The position numbers were made by a program, and so were the translations under genes. The notes beneath the pieces were generated by a model. It was not told where the DNA came from, ran no database searches, and worked only from the letters and a program-made list of their open reading frames with translations. Below, piece after piece: positions 48,470 to 58,597 of a DNA stretch of 64,000 nucleotides. Origin of the DNA: CAVXHV01 sp963761445 (GTDB lineage: Bacteria > Planctomycetota > Planctomycetia > Isosphaerales > Isosphaeraceae); the NCBI GenBank assembly GCA_963761445.1, contig CAVXHV010000009.1, positions 496,001 to 560,000 of the forward strand. The letters are read 5' to 3'. Positions within the stretch are counted from its first letter, which is position 1; every line of letters starts with the position of its first letter.

Positions 48470-49204
48470 GTGCACGAGTGGCGTTCACGTCGTCGGCGCA
48501 AAGTGGCGGCGGGAAGCACCACCTCCCCGCCGCCTGACCGCTCGGGAGCTAGTCCTCCCGTGGGCCCATTTGAGTTTCCCCGCGCGCTGGCGCCGGGTCA
48601 ACCAGGCGGCTGTCGCCGTTGGCACCCTTGCTGTCGTCGGTGCCTGCTTAAAGATTGCGAACGCTGGTTCCTGCCGCCTCGGCCACAAGCTCGTTACTGT
48701 AGCGCGGCTTGTCGAGAAGCCGCCGGGCATTGGCGGTCCTGGTACGCCGGCCAGACTTACAGAGCTACCATCCAAGGCAAGGAACGCCGCCGAGAACAGG
48801 CCCGACGTCGTCGCGAGCGGCAACGGCAGCAATCAGCTCTCGCCGAGTCGGCGGCGCCAACACCTCCCATCGATCCGACTTTACCGGTGATCGAAGCCCA
48901 GACCACCTCCGATTCGATACCGATTATCCCCGCAGGTACCCAGAGCGTAGGCCAGCGCCCAGACGAAATTCTCCCAGAATCTTGCGGTTTACCGTGCGGC
49001 AGGCCTGGGTGCTACGTCCTCTTCTTGCCCTCGCCTCGTTCTCCTGATCAGCATTTCTGTTCCAGCTCATGCCGCCAGGCGTTACGACGAGTTCGCCAGC
49101 GCGAAGCCCGACTCAGACGCCGACGCCGCCGTGGTGCCCGGCCTATCCGTCGCCCTCGAGGCGGACCACCCCCGGCCACACCAGTCATGTCGTCACGTCC
49201 TTGA
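48470..49204 (+). CDS. Double zinc-finger protein carried by the IS21 element
   Basis: A 244-aa, very Arg-rich protein. Two similar Cys motifs are visible: CCRRCLLKDCERWFLPP with ARYCSAACREA, and CGRPGCYVLFLPSP with QHFCSSSCRQALRRVRQRE. Each can bind zinc. The Arg-rich helices after each finger suggest nucleic-acid binding. It is not one of the standard IS21 genes. The exact start is uncertain, because the first 50 codons look weak and an upstream ATG near 48450 is in another frame. Its position within the element's ends makes it a passenger or accessory transposition gene. Confidence 0.65.
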   Translation: MHEWRSRRRRKVAAGSTTSPPPDRSGASPPVGPFEFPRALAPGQPGGCRRWHPCCRRCLLKDCERWFLPPRPQARYCSAACREAAGHWRSWYAGQTYRATIQGKERRREQARRRRERQRQQSALAESAAPTPPIDPTLPVIEAQTTSDSIPIIPAGTQSVGQRPDEILPESCGLPCGRPGCYVLFLPSPRSPDQHFCSSSCRQALRRVRQREARLRRRRRRGARPIRRPRGGPPPATPVMSSRP

Positions 49205-49326
49205 GATCGCCATTCCTAGAACTTACTTTTTCATTGCCCCCAGAACCGAGGAGGAATCGGGCGGGCCGGGTCTTCCGGTCCCCCGTTTCCTTGCTCGGAA
49301 TTGGGGCTGCGGTGACGAGGCCATCG

Positions 49327-50261
49327 ATGACTGACTTGCGTTTCGGTGATGTTCACTTCCTGAGCCTGGCCCAACTGGGCGAGCGCTACCGACGCTATCG
49401 GCTACCCGATCCCGACGCCGAGGCGGCCATGGCCGGATCGTTCCAGCGTTACGGGCAACTCACTCCCGTAGTCGTCTGCCTCCGCGACGAGTCGCACGAA
49501 GTTCTCGATGGTTTCAAACGCCTCGCCGCCGCGCAGCGTCTTGGGCCTGAAGACACTTAATACCCGGCTGATGGAGGCTGATGAGCGTATGGCCAAGGCG
49601 GCCATCCATGGGCTCAACCAGACCGGCAGTCGCCCCCGGGAGTGGGAAGAAGCCTGGATCGTTCACGCCTTGGTGCGCGAGGACGGCATGACCCAGGTCG
49701 AGGTGGCCGAGCTCTTGGGCCGGCACAAGAGCTGGGTGTGCCGGCGATTGGCTCTGGTTGAGAAGCTTACCAACGAAGCACGAGAAGACCTGCGTCTGGG
49801 GCTCTTGTCCACCACCGCGGCGCGGGCGCTGAGTGCGGTTGCCGGCCGGCAACCAGGTCGACGTACTGGCAACCCTGCACCGCGACGAGTTGACAGCCGC
49901 CGAGCTCGACGGAGTGGTGGAGCTGGTGCTCGCCGCGCGGAGCCAATCACAGGAAGCGTACATCCTGGACCAACCGCGGCCTGCCTTGCAGCAAGCGCGG
50001 CAGCAGGAGGGATGGGCCTGGGACCCTCGACTCAGCAGCGCGGGCAATCGCGTTGCGCGACGCCTTACCGGTGTGTTGGACGGCCTGGGCCGCATGGAGG
50101 TCTGGCTACAAAGTCAGGGCCGCGCCGGCCTGACGCCCTGCGATCGTCTGGTGCTGACGCCGGCCTTTTCCCGGCTGGCTCGCGATGCTCACAACGTGGC
50201 CACTCTTGCGGAAGACTTGATCGGAGAGCTCCAAACCCATGACCGAGCCAAAGCGCAATGA
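49327..50261 (+). CDS. ParB-like protein carried by the IS21 element (frameshifted)
   Basis: A ParB/Srx-like N-terminal domain: LSLAQLGERYRRYRLPD, then GQLTPVVVCLRDESHEVLDG and FKRLAAAQRLG in place of ParB's GERRxxA box. A helix-turn-helix (GMTQVEVAELLGRHKSWVCR) and a C-terminal region (VDVLATLHRDELTAAELDG) follow. The frame changes near 49545 (an extra C in GGGCCTG) and near 49833. The parts join as one protein of about 310 aa, overlapping the istA start by 23 bp. It may bind the element's ends or host DNA. No ParA is present, so plasmid partition is unlikely. Confidence 0.75.
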
Positions 50262-51807
50262 GATCATCAGTCGTTGGCGAGCCGGTTCCTCGATCCGGAA
50301 AATCGCCCGTGATTTGGGAATGGCCCGGAACACTGTTAGCGGCGTGCTGGCTCAGATCGAAGCCCAGCGGATCGGTCGTGAAGGCTCGCCCATTCGGAGG
50401 CGGCCCAGCCGTCTCGATCCTTTTGAGCCGTTCATCCAGGAACTGCTGGGTCGATATCCCGACCTGACCGCCGTGCGGCTCCTGGAAGAGTTGCGCGAGC
50501 GAGGTTTCACGGGTGGATATACCCTGGTCCGCCAGCGGCTCGGGGTGTTGCGTCCCCGCTCTACGCCGCTTCCGGTGGTCCGCTTCGAGACGGCGCGAGG
50601 CGCCCAGGCTCAGATGGATTACGCCGTCTACGACCTCGACTTCACTAGTGAAGGCCGACGTCGCATCAATCTGTTCAGCTACCTCTTGGGCTACTCGCGG
50701 CGGCAGTACCTCCGCTTCGTCGAGTCCCAGGACATGACGACTACTCTGCGTGAGCACTTGCGGGCCTTCGAGCATTTGGGGGGCGTGGCAGCCACCTGTT
50801 TGTATGACAATATGAAAGTCGTCGTGACGGGCTACGAGGATGACGTGCCGGTCTACAACTCGCGGTTCCTGGCGTTTGCCACCCACTACGGCTTCCGACC
50901 GGTGGCCTGCCGACCCCGGCGGCCCCAGACGAAAGGGAAGGCGGAACGCCCCTTTTACTATGTGGAAACCAGCCTGTTCAACGGCCGCACTTTCTCCTCA
51001 CTCGATCACCTAAATGAAATGACCGTGTGGTGGTTGGCCCATGTCGCCGACGTGCGCCGACTGCGGGAAGCCAAGAAGACACCCTTACAGTTGCATGCGG
51101 AAGAGCAGCCTCATCTGATCCCGCTGCCAGCCCAACCGTATGACGTTTCCCCTGTGGTCTATCGCATGGTCAACGTCGAGGCTCTGGTCACGTACTGTCA
51201 GAACGGATACTCGGTGCCGTGGCGTTACATCGGCAGCATGCTGCCGGTGCGGATCACCGAGAAGGAACTGATCGTCTACGGTCCGCAGGTCGAGGAGATC
51301 GCTCGACACGTGCTGCTGCCGGCCACGGCCACTGGGCAACGGGTTGTGCATAAAGAGCACAGACCCGTCGAGGATGCTCGACGGCGGCAAGCACAGTTGG
51401 AGGAACGGTTCGGCGAACTGGGAGAGCCGGGCTGTCGATTCCTGGAGGGTTTGTTCCGCGTTCAGCGTTACGGCAAGGACCAGGCGCAGCGGGTGCTGGC
51501 CTTGTTGGGAACCTACGCCCAGGCGGACCTGATCGCGGCGCTGGAGCGAGCCGTGCGGTACGGCGCGTATTCCCACGCGGCCGTCGAACGCATCCTCTCG
51601 GCTCAAGCTCGTCCTAGAACCATCCTGGAGGTGCTGGCCGAAGAAGAACGGCGGCAGATACCCCCCTGGCTGGGTGAGGACTTGGTGTCTCCTCGGCCGA
51701 CGTCGGTCTACCAATACCTGTGCGAGTCGGAACCCCACGATGCTGAGAAACCGCCCACCGCGTCCGGTGACGCCAGCTCCGACGGAGCTGCGCCGGCAGA
51801 TCATTGA
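50239..51807 (+). CDS. istA: IS21-family transposase IstA
   Basis: A 522-aa transposase. The N-terminal helix-turn-helix is IISRWRAGSSIRKIARDLGM. The DDE catalytic core follows: QMDYAVYDLDF (first D), CLYDNMKVVVTG (second D) and TKGKAERPFYYVE (E). It is intact. Its end overlaps the istB start by 68 bp, as usual for IS21. It catalyses strand transfer with IstB as helper. Confidence 0.95.
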   Translation: MTEPKRNEIISRWRAGSSIRKIARDLGMARNTVSGVLAQIEAQRIGREGSPIRRRPSRLDPFEPFIQELLGRYPDLTAVRLLEELRERGFTGGYTLVRQRLGVLRPRSTPLPVVRFETARGAQAQMDYAVYDLDFTSEGRRRINLFSYLLGYSRRQYLRFVESQDMTTTLREHLRAFEHLGGVAATCLYDNMKVVVTGYEDDVPVYNSRFLAFATHYGFRPVACRPRRPQTKGKAERPFYYVETSLFNGRTFSSLDHLNEMTVWWLAHVADVRRLREAKKTPLQLHAEEQPHLIPLPAQPYDVSPVVYRMVNVEALVTYCQNGYSVPWRYIGSMLPVRITEKELIVYGPQVEEIARHVLLPATATGQRVVHKEHRPVEDARRRQAQLEERFGELGEPGCRFLEGLFRVQRYGKDQAQRVLALLGTYAQADLIAALERAVRYGAYSHAAVERILSAQARPRTILEVLAEEERRQIPPWLGEDLVSPRPTSVYQYLCESEPHDAEKPPTASGDASSDGAAPADH

Positions 51808-52558
51808 AGATTTTCAGGCGATGCGCGTTCCTCTCCGGCTCGAGGATCTCGACGCCGCGTTAGGGCGAGCCGAGACCCAGGGGATGTCGCACCTGGAATT
51901 CTTGCGGGCGCTGATCAACGAGCAGGCGAACGCTCGCCGCGAGCGGAGTCTGGCCCACCGCGTTCACATCGCCGGGTTCGCCCAGAGCAAGACGCTGGCG
52001 GACTTCGATTGGCAGTTCAATGCCGAGGCCATCGATCGGGTGCGAATCGAGACGTTGGCCGGGGCCGAATTCATCGGTCGTCGGCAAAACCTGGTCTGGG
52101 TGGGACAAAGCGGTGTCGGGAAAAGCCACTTGATCCAGGCCATTGGCCGCTGCGCCTGTGTCCTGGGTTATCGGGTGCGGTACGAGACGAGCGCCTCGAT
52201 CCTGCAAGCGTTGACGGCTGCGCTGGCGGACCACACACTGCCACGGATGTTGCGGTACTACGCCAAATTCGACCTCGTGATCCTCGACGAATTCGGCTTC
52301 GACCGTGTGGAACGACTGGAATCGCCCCAGGCGGCAAGCTTGTTGTACAAGCTGATCAACGTCCGCGATGATCGGTCGACTGCTCTGGTGACGAATGTCG
52401 ATTTCGAGAAATGGGGTGAGTATTTGGGTGATCCGCCGCTGGCCGGCGCGTTCATGGATCGAATCGTGGACGGGGCGGCGATCCTGAAGATCAACGGCAA
52501 GTCGTACCGAGCTCAGCGGGCAGAGCGAGCCTCGGCAGTGAAGACGTCCAAGAAATAA
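51740..52558 (+). CDS. istB: IS21 helper ATPase IstB
   Basis: A 272-aa DnaA-like AAA+ protein. Walker A is VWVGQSGVGKSHLIQAIG and Walker B is DLVILDEFGFD. The family's central region (YETSASILQALTAALAD) and Arg-finger area (GAFMDRIVDGAAIL) are present. The ATG at 51740 lies within istA; an upstream start is possible but lacks homology. It forms the helper oligomer that selects target DNA and stimulates IstA. Confidence 0.94.
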   Translation: MLRNRPPRPVTPAPTELRRQIIEDFQAMRVPLRLEDLDAALGRAETQGMSHLEFLRALINEQANARRERSLAHRVHIAGFAQSKTLADFDWQFNAEAIDRVRIETLAGAEFIGRRQNLVWVGQSGVGKSHLIQAIGRCACVLGYRVRYETSASILQALTAALADHTLPRMLRYYAKFDLVILDEFGFDRVERLESPQAASLLYKLINVRDDRSTALVTNVDFEKWGEYLGDPPLAGAFMDRIVDGAAILKINGKSYRAQRAERASAVKTSKK

Positions 52559-52651
52559 TACGCAGTCGAGCAGCGATCGCCGGCCCAGTAACTTCCCCAA
52601 TCATCCCACGGTAGCTTCACCCGGCAACGACGCCGGTGGCTCAATTTGGCC

Positions 52652-52685
52652 GCGATAATGGCTCAGTTTCTGACCGCTACCGACA
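52652..52685 (-). repeat. IS21 right terminal inverted repeat
   Basis: Read on the minus strand it begins TGTCGGTAGCGGTCAGAAA and continues into CTGAGCCATTATCGC. It is directly followed by the duplicated CCGGAG. Confidence 0.92.
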
Positions 52686-52850
52686 CCGGAGGCGACGAGC
52701 CGACCGGCGCTGGACTGGCGGTGGCCGTCGCCCCCCCTCGGACACGACTGGTCCGCCGCGCCGAAGATACGATCTATGTGCAAAGAGCCGATCGGATCGC
52801 GGTCCGGCATCGCCATGGGCGGGTTGTTGCCATGGTCGAGAAGGAGGAGT
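52686..52850 (+). pseudogene. DUF4058 gene, continuation after the IS21 element, 3' truncated
   Basis: In frame with the 5' part: LAVAVAPPRTRLVRRAED and ADRIAVRHRHGRVVAMVE match DUF4058. The expected next block (VEIVSPGNK-like) is absent after VAMVEKEE, and the sequence changes to an unrelated minus-strand gene. The gene was therefore cut twice: once by the transposon and once by a second event near 52850. Confidence 0.8.
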
Positions 52851-52877
52851 CATACGTGGCGTGTCGCAGACAGGCTG

Positions 52878-53592
52878 TCACGTTGCTGGGATCCAGCCCA
52901 AGAAGTCCTTGCGCTTGAGCGGCTTCGACATCCAGGATGTATCCGGCTCCGGAAGCTTCAAGGCGTCGCCCACGGCAAGCCAGCCTTTGGGCAGCGCCAG
53001 CGTGCTTTTCGTCCCCTTGCGAGTGATCCAGTCGAAGCGACGCCGTTGTTCCGCCGCCAGGGCGATCTGCATTGCCATTCGCACATCCTGGGAAACATAG
53101 TCGAGAACCTCTTTGTGGCGGCCTTCGGCCCACATCTTCGGGGCCTGGAGCCCGGTCATGCCCGCCGGCTTGCCGGGCAACCCCATGCCCTGCGCGCCCT
53201 TTTCCAGCCCCACCGGATATCCTAGCGCACAAAAGATGTGAAACATCATGTCCACATGCCCAAGAGCCGCATTCTTTGCAGACGGCCGGCGCGGCTGACT
53301 CCTCGGCGAGAATGTCAAAATCAAAGCCGAGTCCGTTCCAGGATAGAAGCGTGAATCCATCTTTTGCCAACTGAGCCAGGTGCTGGACCAGTTCCAGCGC
53401 CTCAGCCGGAGTCATTCGCGGGGCCGGCGAGCCGGTCTTTGTCTTTCCATGCCACAATCGGAGCTCACCCGAATCACTCGTCAAGGTCGCGGCGCAGGAG
53501 ATGCCAAGCGGTCGATGGGGGCGCCAGTTGAAATCCTCGCCGGGGACATCCTTGGCGGTTTCGATATCAAATGCCACGAAGCGACGTGCCAT
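52878..53592 (-). CDS. DnaQ/PolB-like 3'-5' exonuclease-fold protein (frameshifted)
   Basis: ExoI motif FVAFDIETAKDV, ExoII SWNGLGFDFDILAEES and ExoIII LDYVSQDVRMAMQ match the RNase-H-like exonuclease order with D, E, D and D. The frame changes near 53285, between ExoII and the middle helix (ALGHVDMMFHIFCALG). Total length is about 238 aa, so it is a stand-alone domain, not a polymerase. It could act in repair or RNA processing. It lies directly after the broken DUF4058 gene. Confidence 0.75.
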
Positions 53593-53627
53593 GTTTTGGA
53601 CTCACGAAACGGACCACTGACTCGGCC

Positions 53628-54266
53628 TCATGAACCGTTGGCCGCGGCGCCCTCGGCGACGCTGTCTTCGTCATCTTCCACGTCAGTCCAAAGCTCGGCG
53701 ACCGTTGTGGCAAAGCCAGGGAGGACCACGCTGGTGATGACTTGCTGGTCGCGGAGCACGATTTCGTGCCAGGCGTCGCCGTGGCGGGTCAGGACGGTGA
53801 CCTGGCGCTTCAGCGGGTCAACGATCCAGTATTCGAGCAGGCCGTAAGCGAGATACTCCTCTCGCTTGGTTTCGTAATCACGCTTGATGCTGCTCTGCGA
53901 GACGACCTCCGCAGCCAATACTGGGAGCGTCCGGCCGCGCCAATCGCGGGGTGCGCCGCGCAGGACGACTGCCAGATCCGGATGGCGGCCCGAGATCATG
54001 CGCGGCAGCAAGAACTGGAATTCGGCGCCTCCGCCGAATGTCCGCACAATGTCTGTGTGGGTTTGGCGATAGAAACCGATCGCAGAGTAGAGATTCGAGA
54101 CAACTTGCCGATGCGGATCATTGGGGACATTCGACACTTCAAGCAGTCCCCGAGCTAGCTCGTAGCGGTATCCTTCCTCGACCTCCGCCTCGAGGAACTC
54201 TTCAAGGGTCATGGCTCGGCCGTTGTCGGCCGATCCGATGTGCAAGGCGGTGGCGACGGTGCTCAT
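53628..54266 (-). CDS. Uma2-family (DUF820) endonuclease-like protein, copy 3
   Basis: A 212-aa protein. YRYELARGLLEVSNVPNDPH, ISGRHPDLAVVLRG, LPVLAAEVVSQSSIKRDYET and LLEYWIVDPLKRQVTVLTR give the family order. The C-terminal tail is acidic. Intact, and 35 bp upstream (on the minus strand) of the exonuclease-like gene, so cotranscription is possible. Confidence 0.88.
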   Translation of the reverse strand: MSTVATALHIGSADNGRAMTLEEFLEAEVEEGYRYELARGLLEVSNVPNDPHRQVVSNLYSAIGFYRQTHTDIVRTFGGGAEFQFLLPRMISGRHPDLAVVLRGAPRDWRGRTLPVLAAEVVSQSSIKRDYETKREEYLAYGLLEYWIVDPLKRQVTVLTRHGDAWHEIVLRDQQVITSVVLPGFATTVAELWTDVEDDEDSVAEGAAANGS

Positions 54267-54624
54267 GCGTTTTCCGTCCTCTTGACCGATGATATTGAGT
54301 CGGCCGCGTCCCGATTCATGATACGCCGACCATGGCTACGGATGCCAGGCGCGGCGCTCGGCCGACCAGGTTTTCCCGAGGAGTGGAGATCGACCACGAA
54401 AAAAAGCCGGAAGTCTTCGCGCGAATTCGCCGCCGAGCGCGCAGATGACATGGCGACAGTCCGCCTACGGTCGCGATCGATGCCGGAGCCGCGCTCGTCT
54501 CCTTGACAAAACCTCATCGGGATGCGACGTTTAATTTACGTTCAACAACGAACGCAACCCGCCTGCTGGGTCTCCCACCGCCTTCAAAAAGCCAGGAAAA
54601 GGGAACGCTCTTCCCGCCCCATCG
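54267..54624. other. 358-bp gap between divergent genes
   Basis: Lies between the starts of the minus-strand Uma2 gene and the plus-strand PPC gene, so it should hold both promoters. A TTGACA at 54503-54508 is the only hexamer I would note; a matching -10 is not clear. No gene or RNA seen. Confidence 0.45.
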
Positions 54625-56989
54625 ATGTTCCGAAAACCTATATTTGCATCGGTTTGCGCGTTTCTGGCCGCCGGCTCGCTCTTCGGACCTTGTCGCGAAG
54701 CAATGAGTGCCCCGCCGCAGATCAACGCGACAAACCCGCTGGGAATTCGCCGCGGGCATTCGAGCGAGCTCGTGATCAGCGGAGCCAATCTCGCGGGGAA
54801 CCCGCGATTGATCGCTCCGTTCGGTTTCAAGCTCGATGCTCCGGCGCCCAAAGGCGACGCGTCCAACTGGAAGCTCACGCTGACCGTGGACGCGAACACC
54901 GCGGTCGGAATCTATCCGATCCGCGTCCAGACGGACGACGGCATCTCGAATCCGTTCCTGCTCGCCATCGGCCAACTGCCGCAGATCGTGGAGAAGGAAG
55001 ACAACAGCACGTTTGAGACGGCGCAGAAGATTCCCGATTCGCCGCTGGTGGTGGAAGGGCAGGTCGCGGGCAACGACGTTGATTTCTTTCGGTTCCACGG
55101 CAAGAAAGGGGAAGCGATCTTCATCGATGCCCAGTGCGCCCGGATTGGATCGGGGGTTGATCCGAGCCTCCGCTTGACTGCGGCAGGGACGAACCGGACT
55201 TATGTCGCCTCGGCCGACGATTCGGCAGGATTGGCGACCGACGCCCGGCTGACTGCCGTGCTTCCGGCGGACGGTGACTACGTGGTCGAGCTATCCGATT
55301 CGCGATACCAGGGAGGTGGCCGGCCGGTGTATCGGCTGGTCATCGGTGCTGTGCCCGAGGCTCTTGAAGTGTTTCCGATGGGAGGACGCCAGGGCGAAAC
55401 CGTGGGCCTCGAGCTGCGGGGCGGGATTTTAAGCGGCACGCGCACGGCCGCCGCGACCCTGAACCCGCTTTCGGGAACGCGAATCATGCCGGTCAAGATC
55501 GCGGGCGCGGCGCCGGGATCGGGCGCGAACCCGGCAGCCGACCTCGACCTCGAATCACTGCCGCCACTGGTCATTTCGCCCTACCCTGAGATTCGCGAGC
55601 CGGCCGATCCGGGCGCAGCGGCTCCGAAGGCCGTTGCACCCGTGGTGTTGAACGGACGGATCGATCCGGCCGGGGAAAGCGATCGCTTTGCCATCGCCGC
55701 CACTCCCGGGGAGCGGCTGCGGATCAGGGTCGAGGCTGCGGAATTCGGGTCGGCGCTTGACGGCGTCCTCCAGGTGCTGGGGAATAAGGGCGCGGTGATT
55801 GCGAATGCCGACGATTCGAACATCACGCTACCTGCGCAATGGCCAGCAAGCGCAGGTGCTCGTGAACCCCGATCCATCGCTGGAATTGACGATTCCCGGC
55901 GGCACGAACGAGATCACCCTGGTGATTCGCGACCTGGAGAACCGCGGCGGCATCGGATTTCCGTACCGGATCGTCGTCGAGCCCTTGCTGCCCGATTTCG
56001 AGGTCGTGGCCCACGAATCGCAAGTCAGCATTCCCAAGGGGGGCACCGCGAGCTGCAGCGTGACGGTCGTGCGCAAGGGCTATAGTGGACCGATCTCGGT
56101 CACAGTGGCCGACCCTCCCCCAGGGCTTTCTGTGCGGCCCGCCACCATCGCCGCCGGCCAGACGGCGGGTGCGTTCACGCTGGGCGCAACCGCGGATGCG
56201 TCTTTTCCCCCGACTCCGCTCAAGCTCGTGGGTCGAGGTCAACGCGCGGAGGGGCAATTCGAGCGGCTGGCGAGCAAGGACGTGGTGTACGCCGCGCAGA
56301 ACAACGTCCCGATGTGCAGCATCGCCCACTACGGGCTGGTGGCAGCGCCGGCCCTGGCACTTCCCGTGACGCTCGAAACACCTGCGACGCCGATCGAAGT
56401 TCCTCATGGATACAGTGCGACGATTTCTGTAAAAGTCGTCCGCACCAAAGGGGCCGATGCGGCCCTGGCGATCACGGCACTACCGCTGCCGCCGGGCATG
56501 AGCGTGCCCAAGATGAATATCGCGGAGAAGGCCAGCGAGGGAAAGGTCACAGTCACCGCCGCCGTGGCTGCGCCCCTGGGTGTGTCGACCATCGTGCTTC
56601 AGGCCAAGGCCAAGCTCGGCGGGGCGGAGCGCGTTCTTGACCTGCCCGCCGTCACGCTGAGCGTCGTGCCGCCGGCTTCCCTCGAACTGCCGGCCAAAAC
56701 GCTCGAGATCAAGCCGGGCACCACGGCCGAGCTCAAAGGAAAGATCAATCGCAAGGGGTCGTTTGACGCACCCGTAACCATCAAGATCAATGGACTGCCG
56801 GCAGGGCTGAAGGCCGACCCCGTGACCATCGCCGGAAAGGAATCGAACTTTGTCGTCAAAGTGGTGGCAGAGCCCAAGGCGCCGGCGGCCAGCGCCGACA
56901 CACGCGTCGCGCTGGCCTTTCAGGTCGAGAAAAAGGATTACTCAATCGCGCCCACTCCGCTGGCGGTGAAGGTCACCGCCTCCAAGTGA
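54625..56989 (+). CDS. Exported PPC-domain protein (frameshifted)
   Basis: Signal peptide at residues 1-29 (FASVCAFLAAGSLF). An IPT/TIG-like domain (RGHSSELVISGANLAG) comes next. A bacterial pre-peptidase (PPC) domain follows (VDFFRFHGKKGEAIFIDAQC, GDYVVELSDSRYQGGGRPVY) and then a second PPC-like domain (DRFAIAATPGERLRIRVEA). The frame changes near 55830; the second half carries Ig-like domains (TVADPPPGLSVRPATIAAGQ). Such proteins are planctomycete-typical and usually sit beside cytochrome and DUF1501 genes, as here. Probably periplasmic, unknown role. Confidence 0.83.
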
Positions 56990-57036
56990 ATTTCAGTTGT
57001 CAGTTGTCAGACGAGTCGCTATCGGGGGTACATGAC

Positions 57037-58576
57037 ATGCGCGGTGCTATCGCGTTCTGCCTTTTGGTTGCCCTTGCGTTGGGATCGGGTTTGGTGGCGC
57101 TCGGGGATGATGAGAAGGGTGGCAAAAAGAGCGATGGCGCAGCGCCGGCGAAGAAGGGGTCAACCGGAGGCGCAGCGAGCGGGGGTACCGATCAAACAGC
57201 GAAGAAAGCGGAGGCAAACAAGAGCGCGGAGAAAAAGGTGACGAGCGCCTGCGCCGGGAACGGCCAAGCCCGTGAGCTTCATTCGCGACGTGGCACCGAT
57301 TCTCGTCGAGAACTGCATCGCCTGCCACAACCCCCGAAAGTCGGAGAGCAAGTACGTGATGACGACCTTCACGCAGCTTGCCAAGGGGGGGCAGCAGGGC
57401 GAGGGCATCACGCTCGAGCCGGGCAAGCCCGATGAAAGCAACCTGGTGGAGTTAATCAGGCCCGCAGGTAAACCGCGGATGCCTTACAAGCTCGATCCGC
57501 TGCCGCCGGAGAAGATCGCAACCATCGAGCGCTGGGTGTCCGAGGGAGCGAAGTACGACGGAGCCTCGCCCGGCGAGGATTGGACCGTCGTGTTGCGCAA
57601 GAGTCAACAAGTCACGATTCCCGCAGCGTACCCCGCGACGGTCCCGATCACGGCCCTGGAATTCAGCCCCGACGGCACGAAGATCGCAGCGTCAGGATAT
57701 CATGAGATCACGTTCTGGAAGACGGCCGACGGCGCGCTCGAGAGCCGGCTCGCGGGCCTGGCCGAGCGGGTTTACGACATCGCCTACAGTCCTGACGGGA
57801 AGTGGATGGCCACGGCCAGCGGTGATCCGGGTGTCTACGGCATCGCCAAGCTGTGGCGGAACGAGCCGGGTGGATGCAAGCCGGTGCGTGACCTGGCCGA
57901 AACGCAGGACGTCGTGTTTTCGGTGGCTTTCAGCCCCGACAACAAGAAGATCGCCACCGCGGGGGCTGACCGCACGATCCGTATCTTCGAGGTCGAGACG
58001 GGTAAGCTCCTTTCCCAGATCGAAGACCACGCCGACTGGATCTTCGGGGTGGCATGGAGCCCCGACGGCAAACGCCTGGCCAGCGCGAGCCGCGACAAGA
58101 CCGCGAAGGTGTTCGACGTCGTGAAGAAGGAGTCTCTGGTCACGTTCCCGGGCCACCAGCAGCCGGTTTACACCGTCTCGTTCACAACCGACGGCAAGGG
58201 AATTGCCACCGGCGGAGAAGACAACCGCATTCGTGTCTGGAGCCCCGACAACGACGGTAAGCCGATCCGCGACATGGGGGGTTTCGGCGGAACTGTTTTC
58301 AAGGTTCGGTACGCGAGCGACGGTAAAAGCCTGGTCGCCTGCTCCGGGGATAAAACGATCATCGCCTTCAGTGCCACCGGGTCGCAGGTCCGCAAGCTGC
58401 AGGGCCACAACGACTGGGTTTACTCGCTCGCAATCTCACGAGACGGCAAGACCATCGCATCGGGGAGCTGGGACGGCGAGGTCAAGCTCTGGAACTTCGC
58501 GGATGGTAAGCTGATTCGTAGCTTTATCGCTGCGCCGGGTTACAAGCCGCCGGGGGCAAAGACCGCGGGGCGGTAG
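57037..58576 (+). CDS. c-type cytochrome domain fused to WD40 propeller (frameshifted)
   Basis: Signal peptide (AIAFCLLVALALGSGLVAL), then a Lys/Ala-rich linker. The frame changes near 57250. The planctomycete cytochrome (PSCyt1) domain has FIRDVAPILVENCIACH; CIACH is the haem-binding CxxCH. WD40 blades follow (ITALEFSPDGTKIAASGYHE, VAFSPDNKKIATAGADR, VAWSPDGKRLASASRDK, LAISRDGKTIASGSWDG). It lies 48 bp after the PPC gene on the same strand, so it is probably cotranscribed. Electron-transfer partner unknown. Confidence 0.85.
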
Positions 58577-58597
58577 AGGATCTCTGGTCCGCGTTCG

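Larger units (their letters stand above)
48311..52685 (+). mobile_element. Complete IS21-family element with ParB-like and zinc-finger passenger genes (4375 bp)
   Basis: The ends are 34-bp inverted repeats starting TGT (48311-48344 and 52652-52685), with 28 of 34 matches and the shared core CTGAGCCATTATCGC. A second, inner CTGAGCC-type repeat lies at 48353-48367, as multiple end repeats are typical of IS21. The 6-bp target duplication CCGGAG flanks it (48305-48310 and 52686-52691). Inside are a zinc-finger gene, a ParB-like gene, istA and istB, all on the plus strand. It interrupts DUF4058. Both transposition genes are intact, so it may be active. Confidence 0.92.

Noticed and set aside
49327..50261. 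Plasmid partition (ParB) locus
   Set aside because: No ParA or parS-like sites; the gene lies within IS21 ends and overlaps istA.
50239..52558. Programmed frameshifting between istA and istB
   Set aside because: The 68-bp overlap and an independent ATG explain istB; no slippery heptamer was seen.
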